DNA from: Brugia malayi
Lineage: Eukaryota > Nematoda > Chromadorea > Rhabditida > Onchocercidae
DNA length: 64,000 bases
Assembly: GCF_000002995.4 (NCBI RefSeq)
Contig: NW_025062477.1
Coordinates: 9,892,649 to 9,956,648, forward strand
Direction of reading: 5' to 3'
In this document: piece after piece, positions 12,242-25,225 of the stretch
Layout: every line of letters starts with the position of its first letter
Numbering within the stretch: position 1 is the first letter of the stretch
The notes under the pieces: generated by a model
Databases searched by the model: none
What the model was told of the DNA's origin: nothing
The model's input: only the letters and a program-made list of their open reading frames with translations
Translations under genes and position numbers: made by a program

Positions 12242-15200
12242 CTCGTCCTACCAGTTCTAGAAAGCACGTTTTAAAAAAAGAAATATTTTGATGATAGCCG
12301 TAGAAGACGCAACTGTTTACCACAAACCGTAATCGTATTGACTAAATTTACATAAAAATAATATTACATGTATTAAGTTGGTAAGAAATACCTAAAAATT
12401 GGCATTTCCAGATAAGGTGACCAGATGAATTTAAGCCAAAAGTTGAGTGTTTGATGAACACTCTTATTTTTCAACGAAATTTGTATGGCCTCTACCTCGG
12501 TTATTTGAGTAATTGAAGAAAGAAAGAGTGGGACAGTAGTCCAATTGCTTTTGTTAAGTGGAGAAGGGGCGGAGAGGTCGTTTGGACTATCATTTCTGCT
12601 ACTCATCTCTAACTGCATTATAATAAATGCAGTCAGTATCACATCACAAAACATGAAGTGACCTTTGATTTTCTAAAAAAAAAAAAAAAAGGCTTGTCTA
12701 AAAAGGCTTATCAGTATTACTGAAACTTCTGGTTATTTCAAGATTTTATAAAGAATGTTGAGTGAAATGCAATATTCAAAATATCGGATTTTCAGTAATC
12801 GAAGTCAAAACTGCAGCGCTCTTAACTGAGAATGAGGATGAATCCCAAATATAGTTTTGAAAATTAATAAGTTATTCTTTTGCATTTTACATGAAGACGT
12901 ATAACATAATGGTTTAAGAGAATGTGGAGAGAAATTTTCAAGGATTTTTTTACCGACTAAAACTGTGAAGATAATCTGGAAAGGGAAAGAAATAGATGGT
13001 ATATAGAAGAAGGTAAAATTTTTGAATTTTACAACTTATAAGTTTTCTATATAAAAAATTTATAAGTTTCCTATACATATAAAATCTACGCAATTCCGGA
13101 CCATCTCTGCAGGTGTAATACCAAAGGGAAATGAATTTTATAAGCGATAAAAATGCATATTTTAATATCCATTATTTAGAAGAATGAAAGAACAATCGGT
13201 GAAAGGACGTTTGTACTTCTCCAAGCAGTGAATTAAACTGAAAAAGAGGAAGAAGCAAAAGAGATAGAAAAGAATTTCTTTTTCATTCGAGAACTTTTTT
13301 ATGGAAAAAGACATGTTAACTCACATATGGTAGATAGATCAGTTATTTCAAATGATAGGTAAGAGAGAATGTTATGTTGCAGATACATCGTGTGGCTAAC
13401 CTAACCATTAAGAAAATTAGTTATTGAAAAGCAAAAAATGTTAACTGACTAATAAGCTATTGCATATATTTCCCAACAGTAAGCACCAATTTCGTTCCAG
13501 TAGTAAGGAATGGAAACCTCAGCGATCTATCGAGTACTTTTTGTCAGTGTACAAATAATCATCCTTCGGTTAAATAACATCGCAATCAGTAGTTTATTTT
13601 GTTTATTTTCATACTTGTTTGTACTTCTTTTCCTGTAACTCTCACAAGAGGTTTTACGGAAATGAATCTGTGAATGTCTGAGAAGTGGATTAGTGATCAA
13701 TTTACCAATGGGTGGTTGTTGGTAATTGTTGATATAAACACCAAAGTTTAGCTGCATGATCTAATTTAAAAATCTCCCTCCAGGAAAAGGAGAAATGAAA
13801 AAGGACATCGCAGTGTTTGAGAATTTTAATTTTAGTAGAGCAGTTTTTGCAAAATGGAAAGTACGAAAAACAAAGAAATGAATGTTCAGCTATAATCTTA
13901 AATATATCAATATCATGACATAAGTCATCTTCTGCAGATTTTATTTTCCACTAATTCGAATTTGGATTTTAAACAGGACACTGATAGATTCCTTCCTTTC
14001 TCCCTCTCTCTCCATCTCTGTCTCTCTAGGAAGGTGTGCCTATTTAGTTCGTAATCACAACCGCTGTGTAAACTGGTACTTTAATTGGATATATCTGGTA
14101 GATTCATCAAAACGACTAATTTATTATTAATATTTTCTATGCAATAATAATACATATTTGCAAGTAAAAGCAACCAGAAATAGATGAAAAAATGAAGTCC
14201 ATTTTTATATAATCGCGCAATTGTGATAACCTTAAGTTATAATATATTTGTTCAACACACACACACACACACTACATACGTACGTATGTAAATGCACATC
14301 TAAATTTAAAAGATCCTGTTGAACGCATTTCTTTGAAAAGCGCTAATTTGTGACTTACTTCACACAGGACACCTATTCCATAAAAAAGTCAACAGAATTA
14401 ATGATCTGAACGATTTCCAAACAGAGCCACTGGCAACAGTAAGGCGACACAGCCATGCACTTTTCGCATACCGATTGAGAGCGCTGTTGTGACACGACAT
14501 GCTATGCTATCGGCATATGCATGTATACACATATACATCAAATTAAATAGATTTCTCGAAAAACGGCGGTGACACCATAAATGTTACTTGGCAGTTTCAG
14601 CCTTTTTTATGTGATAAAATTAAAAGAGATAGATGACACTCAGGTAATTTTGGGAGGGGCAGAAAAGATAGAAAGATGTTTAGTTTCTCTCTGCCTTCAA
14701 TTTAGCAATGAAGTGACAGAATAATGCCCACTGACACTCTAAACTCAGCAAATAAATAGATCGTTTAACAACTCCATCTTCAGAATGTACTTGCATATTA
14801 CTAATTATATTTCTGAGACTTTCGAAAAGTACAATTTGTGCTAATTACTCTAAAATGTTTAATTACTTGTTTCAGTTAACTGTCTGACATATAACCATTT
14901 ACCTGACACTCACTGAAATTCATATTAATAGAATTATCATTCCTGAAATTATCCTTGTGCACTTGCTCACTGCATTTTCTATCTATACTTAATTTAATTT
15001 AATTTACCTACATACAAATGTAACTTAAGTAACAACAAAAACTGATCTATGGTTTTGATATAATTATTCCTATATTTCCTCTTTCAACCTGATTAATTTT
15101 TAAGAGTGAGTAAAACGGACACAGCATTTGGCAAATTTATTCCAACAAGAACGCGCATGAAAGAATGATTTGTTGCTTACGAGTGCCAAAATCGGTCTGA

Positions 15201-16768
15201 AATCATAAGGAAAAAACAGAAATAGATGAATTGTTACGTGAAGAATGCTGAAATAAAAATATAATAACAAAAGCGCAATCGGCGCAGAGCTGAAACTCAG
15301 TTCTCGTTGCACATGAAAGGACTCAACAAATGTTGGTGGGAAAGGATAAAAGACCGCTTTTTCATCCATTCCTGTGTGTCCTACGGTGAGTGATTGAAGG
15401 GGTACGGTGAATTCAGGCAAATATATAACTGCAAGTTTTGGTAAACTACCATACCCGTTCGCATGATGTAAATTGCATTTCAAAATTAAATAATATCTTT
15501 GTTTTAATCTGAGCAGACGAGTCGTTTTTAATAAATTTCAATTCACTTGCTCTCACAGTTTATCTGATTTCTAGAGCTCTAGTTGCTTAATACCCAGAAT
15601 CAAATATAGGATTTCTAATAACATTATTCAAATACAATAAAATTTATCTTGGGATGAGGGTTTTCTTTGGATCTGATTTGAGTTATGGAAAACAATTAGG
15701 AAGGAAAATTTCTTTTCCATTGCTCTGACAAAATTGAAGCTAGATGTTAATAAGCTGACAAATAACCATCTCGTAAGGACACCACTATCGAAATGATCAT
15801 TTTAAAATCATATCTTCTTCTATTAATCAAATGTATCAGCAAGAAAAATTTGACAATCTGTACTAAATGATGAAATTAAATGATCGAAAGATTATTACAT
15901 GGATTTGTTCTGCAAATTCTGAATCACAAATTAAGATACCGGAAGTAACTGGAGCAGAACAAAGTTTCAGCACTCGAAGAATTAATTCAGAGTATATTGC
16001 AAAGAGCCTCCCTCAACTTTTAAAAGGCGTATTTCGCTTAAGAATATGGTTTATTTATTGTGTCACACTATTTCCCCTTGAAGCGTTAAATGTTCTCAGT
16101 AGATTGATATTCTAATCTATCTAGTGAATAGTAAGATTGCTGCGATACTGTAGTGATTTAATAGATATTTATTTGCTGAATCAATTTTTCTATTTGATAA
16201 ATATTTGAATTTTGGTAGGCATGGTAGCATAAATCAAAGGGATATGAGAAATCAAAGCAGATGTCATAAACAATTCTTATTTTGCGAAAAAATTCATTTA
16301 CAGTAATTTATTTTCACAAAATCTGCTTCATTTCAATTATGAAACTAAATCTTACGACTCAACAAACTACGTTCTTTCAATTATTAATTGCTTTTCTTTT
16401 GGTTTACCACAAGTGACTCAGCTTCTAAATACAATTAAGACCAATACTTTTTGCGATAAATCTAAAAACCAAATTGATTGTCTCCAGAGATTTTTGTTCT
16501 TGACCTCTTCTTATTTTTCGGTATCTGAATTTTTTTTTTAAAAAAAGAAACGAAATTCCCACTCCTAGGCTTGAACCTTTATCAATACTTCCATTATATT
16601 TTGCTAGATGTCCCATTACAATAAGCACCAACAGTAGTTGCTGTTTTCTTGATAGTTGCAAAAGATAATTTATAGAAGCGGGGATAGTCAGAAATTCAAC
16701 AAAATTATTATTTATCAATTTCTATTTTTTAAAGGTAGCAGAAAAAAAATTGTAAATAGCAGTGCTGC

Positions 16769-16806
16769 CATATCTATATCTATATGTATATATAGATATA
16801 GATATG
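16769..16806. repeat. Perfect 17-bp inverted repeat with 4-nt spacer
   Basis: Arms CATATCTATATCTATAT and its exact reverse complement flank the spacer GTAT. The sequence could extrude as a cruciform, or may simply be a folded AT microsatellite. No gene lies close by. Confidence 0.85.
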
Positions 16807-19800
16807 TTAGAAGAGGACTGAAAAACATCAATTGATCAAAATTATATTTATACTCAAAAACAGAAGTTGCAACAACAACGCCTCATTTGAAATGAACTTC
16901 ATTTTCAGTTTTTTTGCTTCATGCATCTATGCGTAATCTTAACTCAATTCTAACTATATATAGACAGAAGATGCTGAAGAAAAACTGGCCAATGTTGTCT
17001 TGGCTAAGACCAGGCATATAAATAAAATACGACCTTACCAAATGAACGGCGCAACTGCATCGATTTTATTTATATGTAATCGTACTCTGTGCACCTTTCT
17101 TCTCCTTCTCACCTCTCTCCCTTGCAACACAGTTCTTCCCTCTCCATGTTTATATATGAAGTATGTATATTTATTTATATATATATAAATAAAGCCTTTC
17201 TGTGTGGGATGAAGTGAAGGGAAGAGAAGAGTATGTGGGATGCAGGAACCTCTGCCATTTAGTGCAACTGTACTTTGCTCCGAGAAATCATTCCTGCTAA
17301 AAGCGGGGGGTTGCTATGGTATCTTATTTAACAAATGTAATGTTTTTTGCCGAGGTCACAGCTTAAAATTTACTTAACACTTGTGTCTTCCTTCATTCCA
17401 CGTTACAGGTAATAAATTTATTTTTAGTAATTAAGAGCTTCTTAAAAATGATCCACTTTTTAGACCAAATATTATTTTAAAGAATAAGGCTGTTGCAAGA
17501 AAGCAATGTCCTATTTATATAAATATTTCGGGACAGTTCAGGTAAAATTGGTTGAAAAAAGAATCAGTTATTTCGACGAAAGGAGACAAAACGAGGATTC
17601 AACTTGTGAAATATAGAATTTTCTGTGAAATAACTTTTTTCCTCTGGGACACTGCATTGCACAGAAAAAAATTTTTAAAAAGTTTAAAGCTCTCATTGAA
17701 TTAAAGAGGGAACAAAATACGTCAAACAAAAACTTTTCCGCTAAAAATTTTGCGGCCTTAACGATCTACTGAAGGAGGCATTTTCCTGCCGTTCCTGTGT
17801 ACTTACCCATCAAAAACAAATATTTTAGAACAAAAATTATAATTTTTTTATGGTTCGAAGCAAATTCTTCCTAATTTTTCGAAACAAACATTTCAAAAAA
17901 TTCTCAAATGTCATCAAACATAGAGCTGAATAATATGTAAATTTGTTTTGTTTTAAGGAAGAGATGAAAAATCAAACTGTTCTCGAAAATTTTTCGTAAA
18001 CTACTTGTAAATTTCTGAACTTATTGTGGTTGGGCTGATTCATTCTAAATGGAGATAGCAAGTTCCAAAAGCTTTTCCGGTCGATCTGCAAATTAAAATG
18101 ATGTAGAGCGACAAAAATATTGGGGGTAAAAAAGAAATAGACCAGTCGTGAACTCATTCTTATCATTTCTCATCATTATCATCAGAAAGTCAGAAAGATA
18201 CAAGAAAACAATAAACCCTGTGTGGGGAATTTCGTGTGAAGAAAATAATAAAAAAGAAAGAAAGAAGTGGTTGAGTTCTAGAATGCGAGATGTATGCAGG
18301 GTATCTTCTGGATAAATCTATCATTTCTCATTATATTTTAATTGACTAAACTGGCAAATCATATATTCTTCTAATTTGTAGAAAGCCACTATTAGGCAAA
18401 TGACGGAGAATCAATAAAAATATTGCTTCAAAATTTGCTTTTGCCCGCCTTCAGCGCCTTTTTCCGAAAGGTGATAGAAGAGTATTGTCTTTAATGCTTG
18501 TTCTACAGATTCCTTTCTATGTGTTTTCTTTTTTATGGAATTTATTCCTTTCAATGTAATTACATCTATATGCAAAGTAAGTTTTCCTGCTTGTAAAAAT
18601 TATTCGGGGTTTTAATATCGAAAAACTTTACTACATTTATCGCCAAGAATGGTTTCAACTTGCCTTTTTTAGTTCCATGACATTTATATCTTGATTGCAA
18701 TATTCGGCAGCTATGATAAATCGTATCGGAGAAGTTAATTAAAATTCGAGTAGTTCGTGATTTACAAATTTAAGAAAGCTGATTAAATGTCTTATGTGAA
18801 ATTGCCCTTAAATTTAGGTAATTTTTAGCCAAGAAATCTTCTAACAAAAAAAAAAAAAATAAGTGCATATTTGTAATTTACATCCGCATTTCTAACTGTC
18901 AAAGTTTTCTTATATTAAGAATTGTAATTATGTCAATTACTTTTCCAGAGCAAAAAAAAACATATGATAGCATAATAATTATTAAGTTACAAAATTTTCT
19001 CATAGATTTGAATGACGCAAAATAAATTCTTTTGATTATAGTATTCGTTTCAACTTTCGTCAAAAAAGAAATATAAAAATTCATATTTCTTCTACGGTGA
19101 TCATCCAAAAATGAAGACAATTTCAAAATACTGCTAGATGAAAATCAGGTTCAAAAAAGATATAAAAGTTTCTGAATGATTTGAATTAAATTGAAGTGAT
19201 AAAAACAGGACTGTGAAAAGGAATAATTTATAGAATGAATAACCGAATAGAAGAGTGAACCAATGACCATGTACCGGTCCAGTTGAAGGGAATGATTGAT
19301 AATATGTAGAAAGAAGAGTGAAGTAGAAGGTAACAAAATACAAACAGATCGTTCGTTTTCACAGTGAAAATGCAATGATCAGCTTATGTATTATTCCATT
19401 TGCAATTTCTTTTCCTTCTTCCTGTGCGTCTTCCGCTCTCCTCTAAGTTTCATATAAACTGTGGAATGGGAAAGTACATTTCTAGACTTAGAAAGAAGAA
19501 TGAGCAGAAAATTCTCTACTCACTTACTCAAACAAATAATTGTACTGTTTAAATGATGTGATATGTGGATGAGGAGGTTTTCTTTATTTTTTGCCGCATT
19601 TCATTTAGTTGTCCCTCTTCTGTCTCCCTTTTTAACTCATATTCTTTTTTTCCGCACCTCATATGACATTGTTTTTGTGGAACCAATGAAATAATCACAT
19701 TTCTTTCCTCACAATGTTTCCATCAAACAACGCGTACACCATTATGGCTTTATTAAATAACTAGTCCAGAAATTTCTTTTTTTCGTTAGCCCACAAATTC

Positions 19801-22202
19801 AGCAAAAACTTTAGGTGATCAATAAGTGCCAATAATTCTTGTCATTGCAATTAGCTTGCATTTGTAATCGGAAAAAACTTGAAAAACCTAAGTACTATCA
19901 GTTCAGTCTGATATACTCGTACTAATTCTTAATCACTAATCATCACTTTAATCATGCATACCTGATACAATACGAGATTGGTGTTTTTTGACATGATTTT
20001 TTTTTTTTTTTTGAGAATTTAGGAAATCAGAGTAAATGTTGAAAAAAAAATCGAAAATTGCTACAACAAAAGAGAACTAATAGAATTAATAAATGCGCAC
20101 ATAAGTTTTGAGAATTTAAAACGAATAGGCATACAAACATATTTTATGTAATTATGCTGCATAATTGTGTTACATATGGTCAACGGAAGGCCTGGACTGG
20201 AAAAGTCTATTTTTTAGCAGTCCACAGTGCTAGCAAAAGATGTTTTGGCGTTGCTGGCTGTCAACCACATTGACCACTCTTCTTGCGTAGCATAGCATTC
20301 AGTGTTATACTCTCGAACATTATGTCTATCTCAATTCCAACTTCAATGATACTACCACTAATTTTTTTCCCGGAAATGGATTAATGACATGAGGTCACTA
20401 AAAGTGGATAGCAGTTGTTCATCAAAGTCTTCATTGTTATCTTTTCCAAGCTATAGCATCCATTAAACAAAGCAGAAAATTAGACAATAACAAAGCTCTT
20501 AAACAGTTCATTTTTTTTTTTTAAATTTCATAGGTAAAATTATAATGAACAATCCGGTGTTTACTGAAAGAACAAAAAACGCTGGAATCAAATGCAAATC
20601 TTTTTTCAACAAAAATCAAATTTATTTAGTTTATCCGAATATTTTTGTGGTCTGACATAATCAAACAAATTCTTTTCTGGAAGAAGTTTTTGTAAGGACA
20701 AGTTGTAGGGAAGGTTATTATGTGTATGTTTGAAATGAGTGAATAAAGAAAACAGAAATATTACGATTCGTTCCTAAGCAATAATTCATACTGAAAACAA
20801 GTTTAATGTAACATATATCGCTTCGACAACATTTATTTATCAAAAAAAAAAGTTGGATTAACAAAAAATTCAATGAAAATGAATGGATAATATATTTTAA
20901 ACAGATATAGAGTTTGCATAATATTTTAAACAGAAGAAATAATAAATTTCAATTGAGAAGTTCAACTTTACTCTCTTACTTTATAAGATATAGGAAAAAA
21001 GTAACGAACTTATAATTTAGACTTCATTCTTTGGCAAAGAGATTCTGAACTGATTCTGAACAAATAATTTTGTAAAAATACTCTCGAACCATCCAAACCA
21101 AATAGCTTAATGAAATAATGCAAGGTGCAACTGTTCTCAACACATTCATGCAAACTAACAAACAAAAAGTTTTCATTTTTAAGCTTGACTTTAGAAATAA
21201 ATATGACACAATTTTTATTGCCATTGGCATCTAGTCGGTTTATAATTATTTATTTCTCTGATAAACAATCCGGTCTGTAACAAAAAAGGGAACTGAAATA
21301 AGTTTTTTTGTTGTTCTCATTTACAGAATAAAACATTTCATCAGGAGAATTTCAGGAGGATTTCCCACATCTTCTGATTTTACTCTTCAATTAGTCAAAA
21401 TAAAGTTGTCAGTAGTACCGGTAGTGAGGAATTTTTTTTTTTGTTTTCTAAGTAATCAATTTCGTGCAACTTATAAGTTCAATGACATTTTTGAGATATA
21501 GAACTGATGATGATTGAAAATCTAGTTTTGTTACGGATAAGTTTTACATGAATATTGTACATTGCATTAGAAAGTGTTGTGAAATGAAAAGAGATTGACA
21601 TCATCTTTATTGTTTCCATATACAACTTTAGAGTGGCCAATTGGAAGAAAGAGTACATACCCGTTCTTGTAAAAATACTGTTATTCCTTAATTAATAACA
21701 AATTAGAAGAGCTCTCATTAGCACTTTTTTTTTTGAAAAAAGTTGTAGAAAGATTTGTAGTAAATTGAGAACTGAAATTCATTTCAAAAAAGAAAAAGTT
21801 TCAGCTCCATATTCCTTTAATTTTCTACTGTAAATTTATTTTGTTTATTGAGATGATGAAAGTCCAGAATCAAAAAATGATTAAAATCTCTTTAAAATGT
21901 CCAATCCTTTAGAAATTTTTTCAAAAAAATTTGATTTAACCAGTTGGTTTCTCTATCCAGCCAAAAGAACCATTAATTTTAAAATTTTCTGAGCATTTTT
22001 CATTTTGCCGTAGGCCTCAAAAATTCATGTCAATTTTAATTTATCCTAAAAGTAGTAAATCAGTGAGAAATAAATTTTATTTGGAGCTGATCGTTAGCAA
22101 TCATCATGACAAATACGCTAGAAACATACATATCACAAATATTTGACTATTGCTACATTTGTTAAATTGCACATAATTATTGAAAAGCTTAGTTAGATTT
22201 AT

Positions 22203-22231
22203 GGGGGCGGGGGAGGGGGAGAGGAGAGAGG
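22203..22231 (+). other. G-rich tract with quadruplex potential
   Basis: Three runs of five G separated by single C or A, followed by AGAGG and AGAGAGG. It stands out in a local background of roughly 30% GC. Four guanine runs are available for a two-tetrad quadruplex, or three-tetrad with a bulge. No gene overlaps it. Confidence 0.6.
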
Positions 22232-24948
22232 TCTTTTTATCTGCTCTCTAACCTTTCATAATTTGAAGGTATTCTATGTGCAATGCCTAATATGCACTAA
22301 GTGCATTTACACTTTGGTGAGTTGTAACTTTGAAGCAAATAATTCACGGAAATAGTTAATGAGCCAGCACTGATCGTTCTCACTTCTCACAACATATTGT
22401 CATTGCTTACCACTTAACAGCTGCAATGTTCATTGAAAAAAGATAGCCAATTTAATATTTATCAGCTAATTGAAAATTTACTGACTTTAGTGATCGTAAC
22501 TTATCCTACCAAAATGTGATGATGCAAAGAACAATAGATGTCGTACAGACTTTTAGTTATACGACGATAAGGTCATTGAAAGTGCGAGAGTAAATTACGA
22601 CAGAAATATTAGAATTTTGCGGAATTTAAAATGCAAATAGCATTTTATTGAAAATATAGTCTCCAGAAATATGTTTGAAAAGAGATGTTCTGAAATTTTC
22701 CGGAAGCAAATAAATAATTTATGGATTTTACAAAATATAAGACACATTATGCTGTAAAATGGATATGCAATGTTTCACTGCTCTGAAAACTGGACATTTT
22801 AATCTTCTAAAAAATATGATTAATATATTTTATATTATTACATAGAACTCAAAGTCTGAATGAATATTCGGGACACACAGATGCAGAACACATCTGCCGG
22901 ATATAAAAGTTGCATTTGTGTGTGGATATGTATATATGTTGTGAACGAAAAATCATTTCGAATAGTATTGGAAAATAGATGGATGATTTGTAATGTATTA
23001 GCATTAAAACAATATATTCTCACTCTCTTTGAAAGATATTTTAAAAACATTCACTTACTCTATTTGCTTAATGTTGAACATGTCCAAAATGATGCAGTGA
23101 TTCGAATATTTGACAGGCAACAATTGCAGGAAAGCCTAAAAACGATTCATGCAACGTACATAATAATCTCACATCTAATATCACTTTCGAAAATAACAGT
23201 TGAGTTGGATAAGTTATACTATTGATAATGATCTAATTTTCAAATTTTATACATATACATATAGAATACATTTAGAAATTAATATAATTCAGCAATAAAA
23301 GTCTTTTGACTAGCACTGGCCTACAAAGATTAGTCATTGCAGTAAATCTAAGGATTAGCACTGATACAATTTGCACTGGTCGAGTATACACCATTTTACA
23401 CTTAAATTATTAGTTTGGGTGTTATAAGGACGTAAAAACCAGGATGAAATTATCATGATAGCGATTTTAATGATGAAAACAATACATTGGCGAGTGCTCT
23501 TTCCATTTCACTATGATAGGTTGCACAATGACGGAGCTGGCTGTTGCGGATTTTTATTTCCGCATCATTTCATAAGTGCACAATTGTCAATCACTAGTCA
23601 AGCTAACAATGTCCCAATTTGCAAGTATATTAGCAGTGAGTGAAATGGTAATTCTGATAATGATTACTATAATCGGTGATAGTATTTGCAATGACGGTTA
23701 ACGGAGCTGTTAAACATTTGATTAGGATTGAATTAGTGAACTACTAAGTTTGCCTTGGTTGCATAATAATCTATATAATCATCATGATTATAGTATTAAT
23801 AGCGAAATTATTAAGTTGACAAATTTTTTTCGAGCATTAATGCTTGTAGGCAAAGCATTTTCAAAATGCTTAATTAAAAGAACCTATGATTAAGTTTTGT
23901 GTAATTTTTAATTAAGAATTTTGTGAATTAATGTTTTGAAATTCATGTTGGATATTTTCAACATGAATAATGATCAATCAAATAAATTAGAATCGAATCA
24001 TGGACATATGAGATGACGATTTTAATGATAATGATTTATAATCAGGAAGCAATATCGAAAAAAGTCAGGCATCAGATATTAAAAAGCTAACAAAGATCAT
24101 AATCCTTACCAGCATGTAAGGAACGGAAGGGAATGTTACTGATATGATGAGAGGTTATGTTTTATTAAAGGCAAAAAGTGCAGCTTAGATAATAAAGAAA
24201 TACTTTGAATTTCTTGCAGATAATAAGATAATTCTTAATAGATAGTGCACATATAATAATTATAAAAAAGGTGACAGTTAAAATCACTAAAGATAGGCTA
24301 TGAGACTAACAGCTAAGTTATTTTTGAAAAACTTTTCTTTAGCAAATTGTATGTTTCGAGGTAAGTATTACTTATGAGATATATTATAGACAGAAAAAGA
24401 ATAAAACTGTAAAATTTAGTCTCTTATCTCTCACTCTCAACTCTCGCTATCACTAATTCTTAATTCACTATTAACAACTAATCTCTTAACCCAGGTTATG
24501 GGTTGGTTATGAATTAAGAGATAGGTTATGGAACCTACAGAGATTATTTCATGAAAATTGAGACTCACAGATTCATCTTACCATTAACAACATCATCATT
24601 TTGCGCTCACATAAATGAGTTACTAATGTTGCTAATAGCTCGCATTGTGAACTCATCGCACATCCAAAATTATATCAGGCATAAATAAAAAGGTCTCTGC
24701 TAGGGGAAGATTAATCAAGTGAGGGCAAGGTTTGCCTGGGAATAGGGTGGGCAAGTGACGGACACTAGCAGGTTGCTTGACCAAAAGTAACAACTGGAGA
24801 GAGCGCTACTTGTGTCTGTGCAGGCGCTTCCATTTCGACGACGTCGCTAACACTATCAAAATATTTTACACAGTTCTAGTCTACAAGGACAACTGCACTT
24901 AGCTGTTCGGATGAACAAACTCACCATGGGTCTTTCCTCCTTGCATTT

Positions 24949-25225
<277 letters not shown>

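Larger units (their letters stand above)
12242..24940. other. Gene desert, part 1, upstream of HMBOX1-type gene
   Basis: No gene could be supported. Open frames are short, hydrophobic or low-complexity, and lack splice-linked partners. The longest, minus 15100-15483 (127 codons), has a Phe/Leu-rich membrane-like stretch but no recognisable family. Contents include a short CA repeat at 14251-14271, a perfect inverted repeat at 16769-16806, a G-rich tract at 22203-22231, and GC-richer islands near 14400-14520, 17000-17330, 20170-20300 and 24690-24900 that could be regulatory. Some of this may be promoter or 5' UTR introns of the HMBOX1-type gene. Confidence 0.5.

Noticed and set aside
16555..16620. 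Possible tRNA-like GGCTTGAACC word
   Set aside because: No cloverleaf arms could be paired around it, so it is not a tRNA gene.
22860..23225. 121-codon plus-strand open frame
   Set aside because: It starts at ATG but has no recognisable motif, an Ile/Leu-rich random composition and no linked exons; not enough to call a gene.
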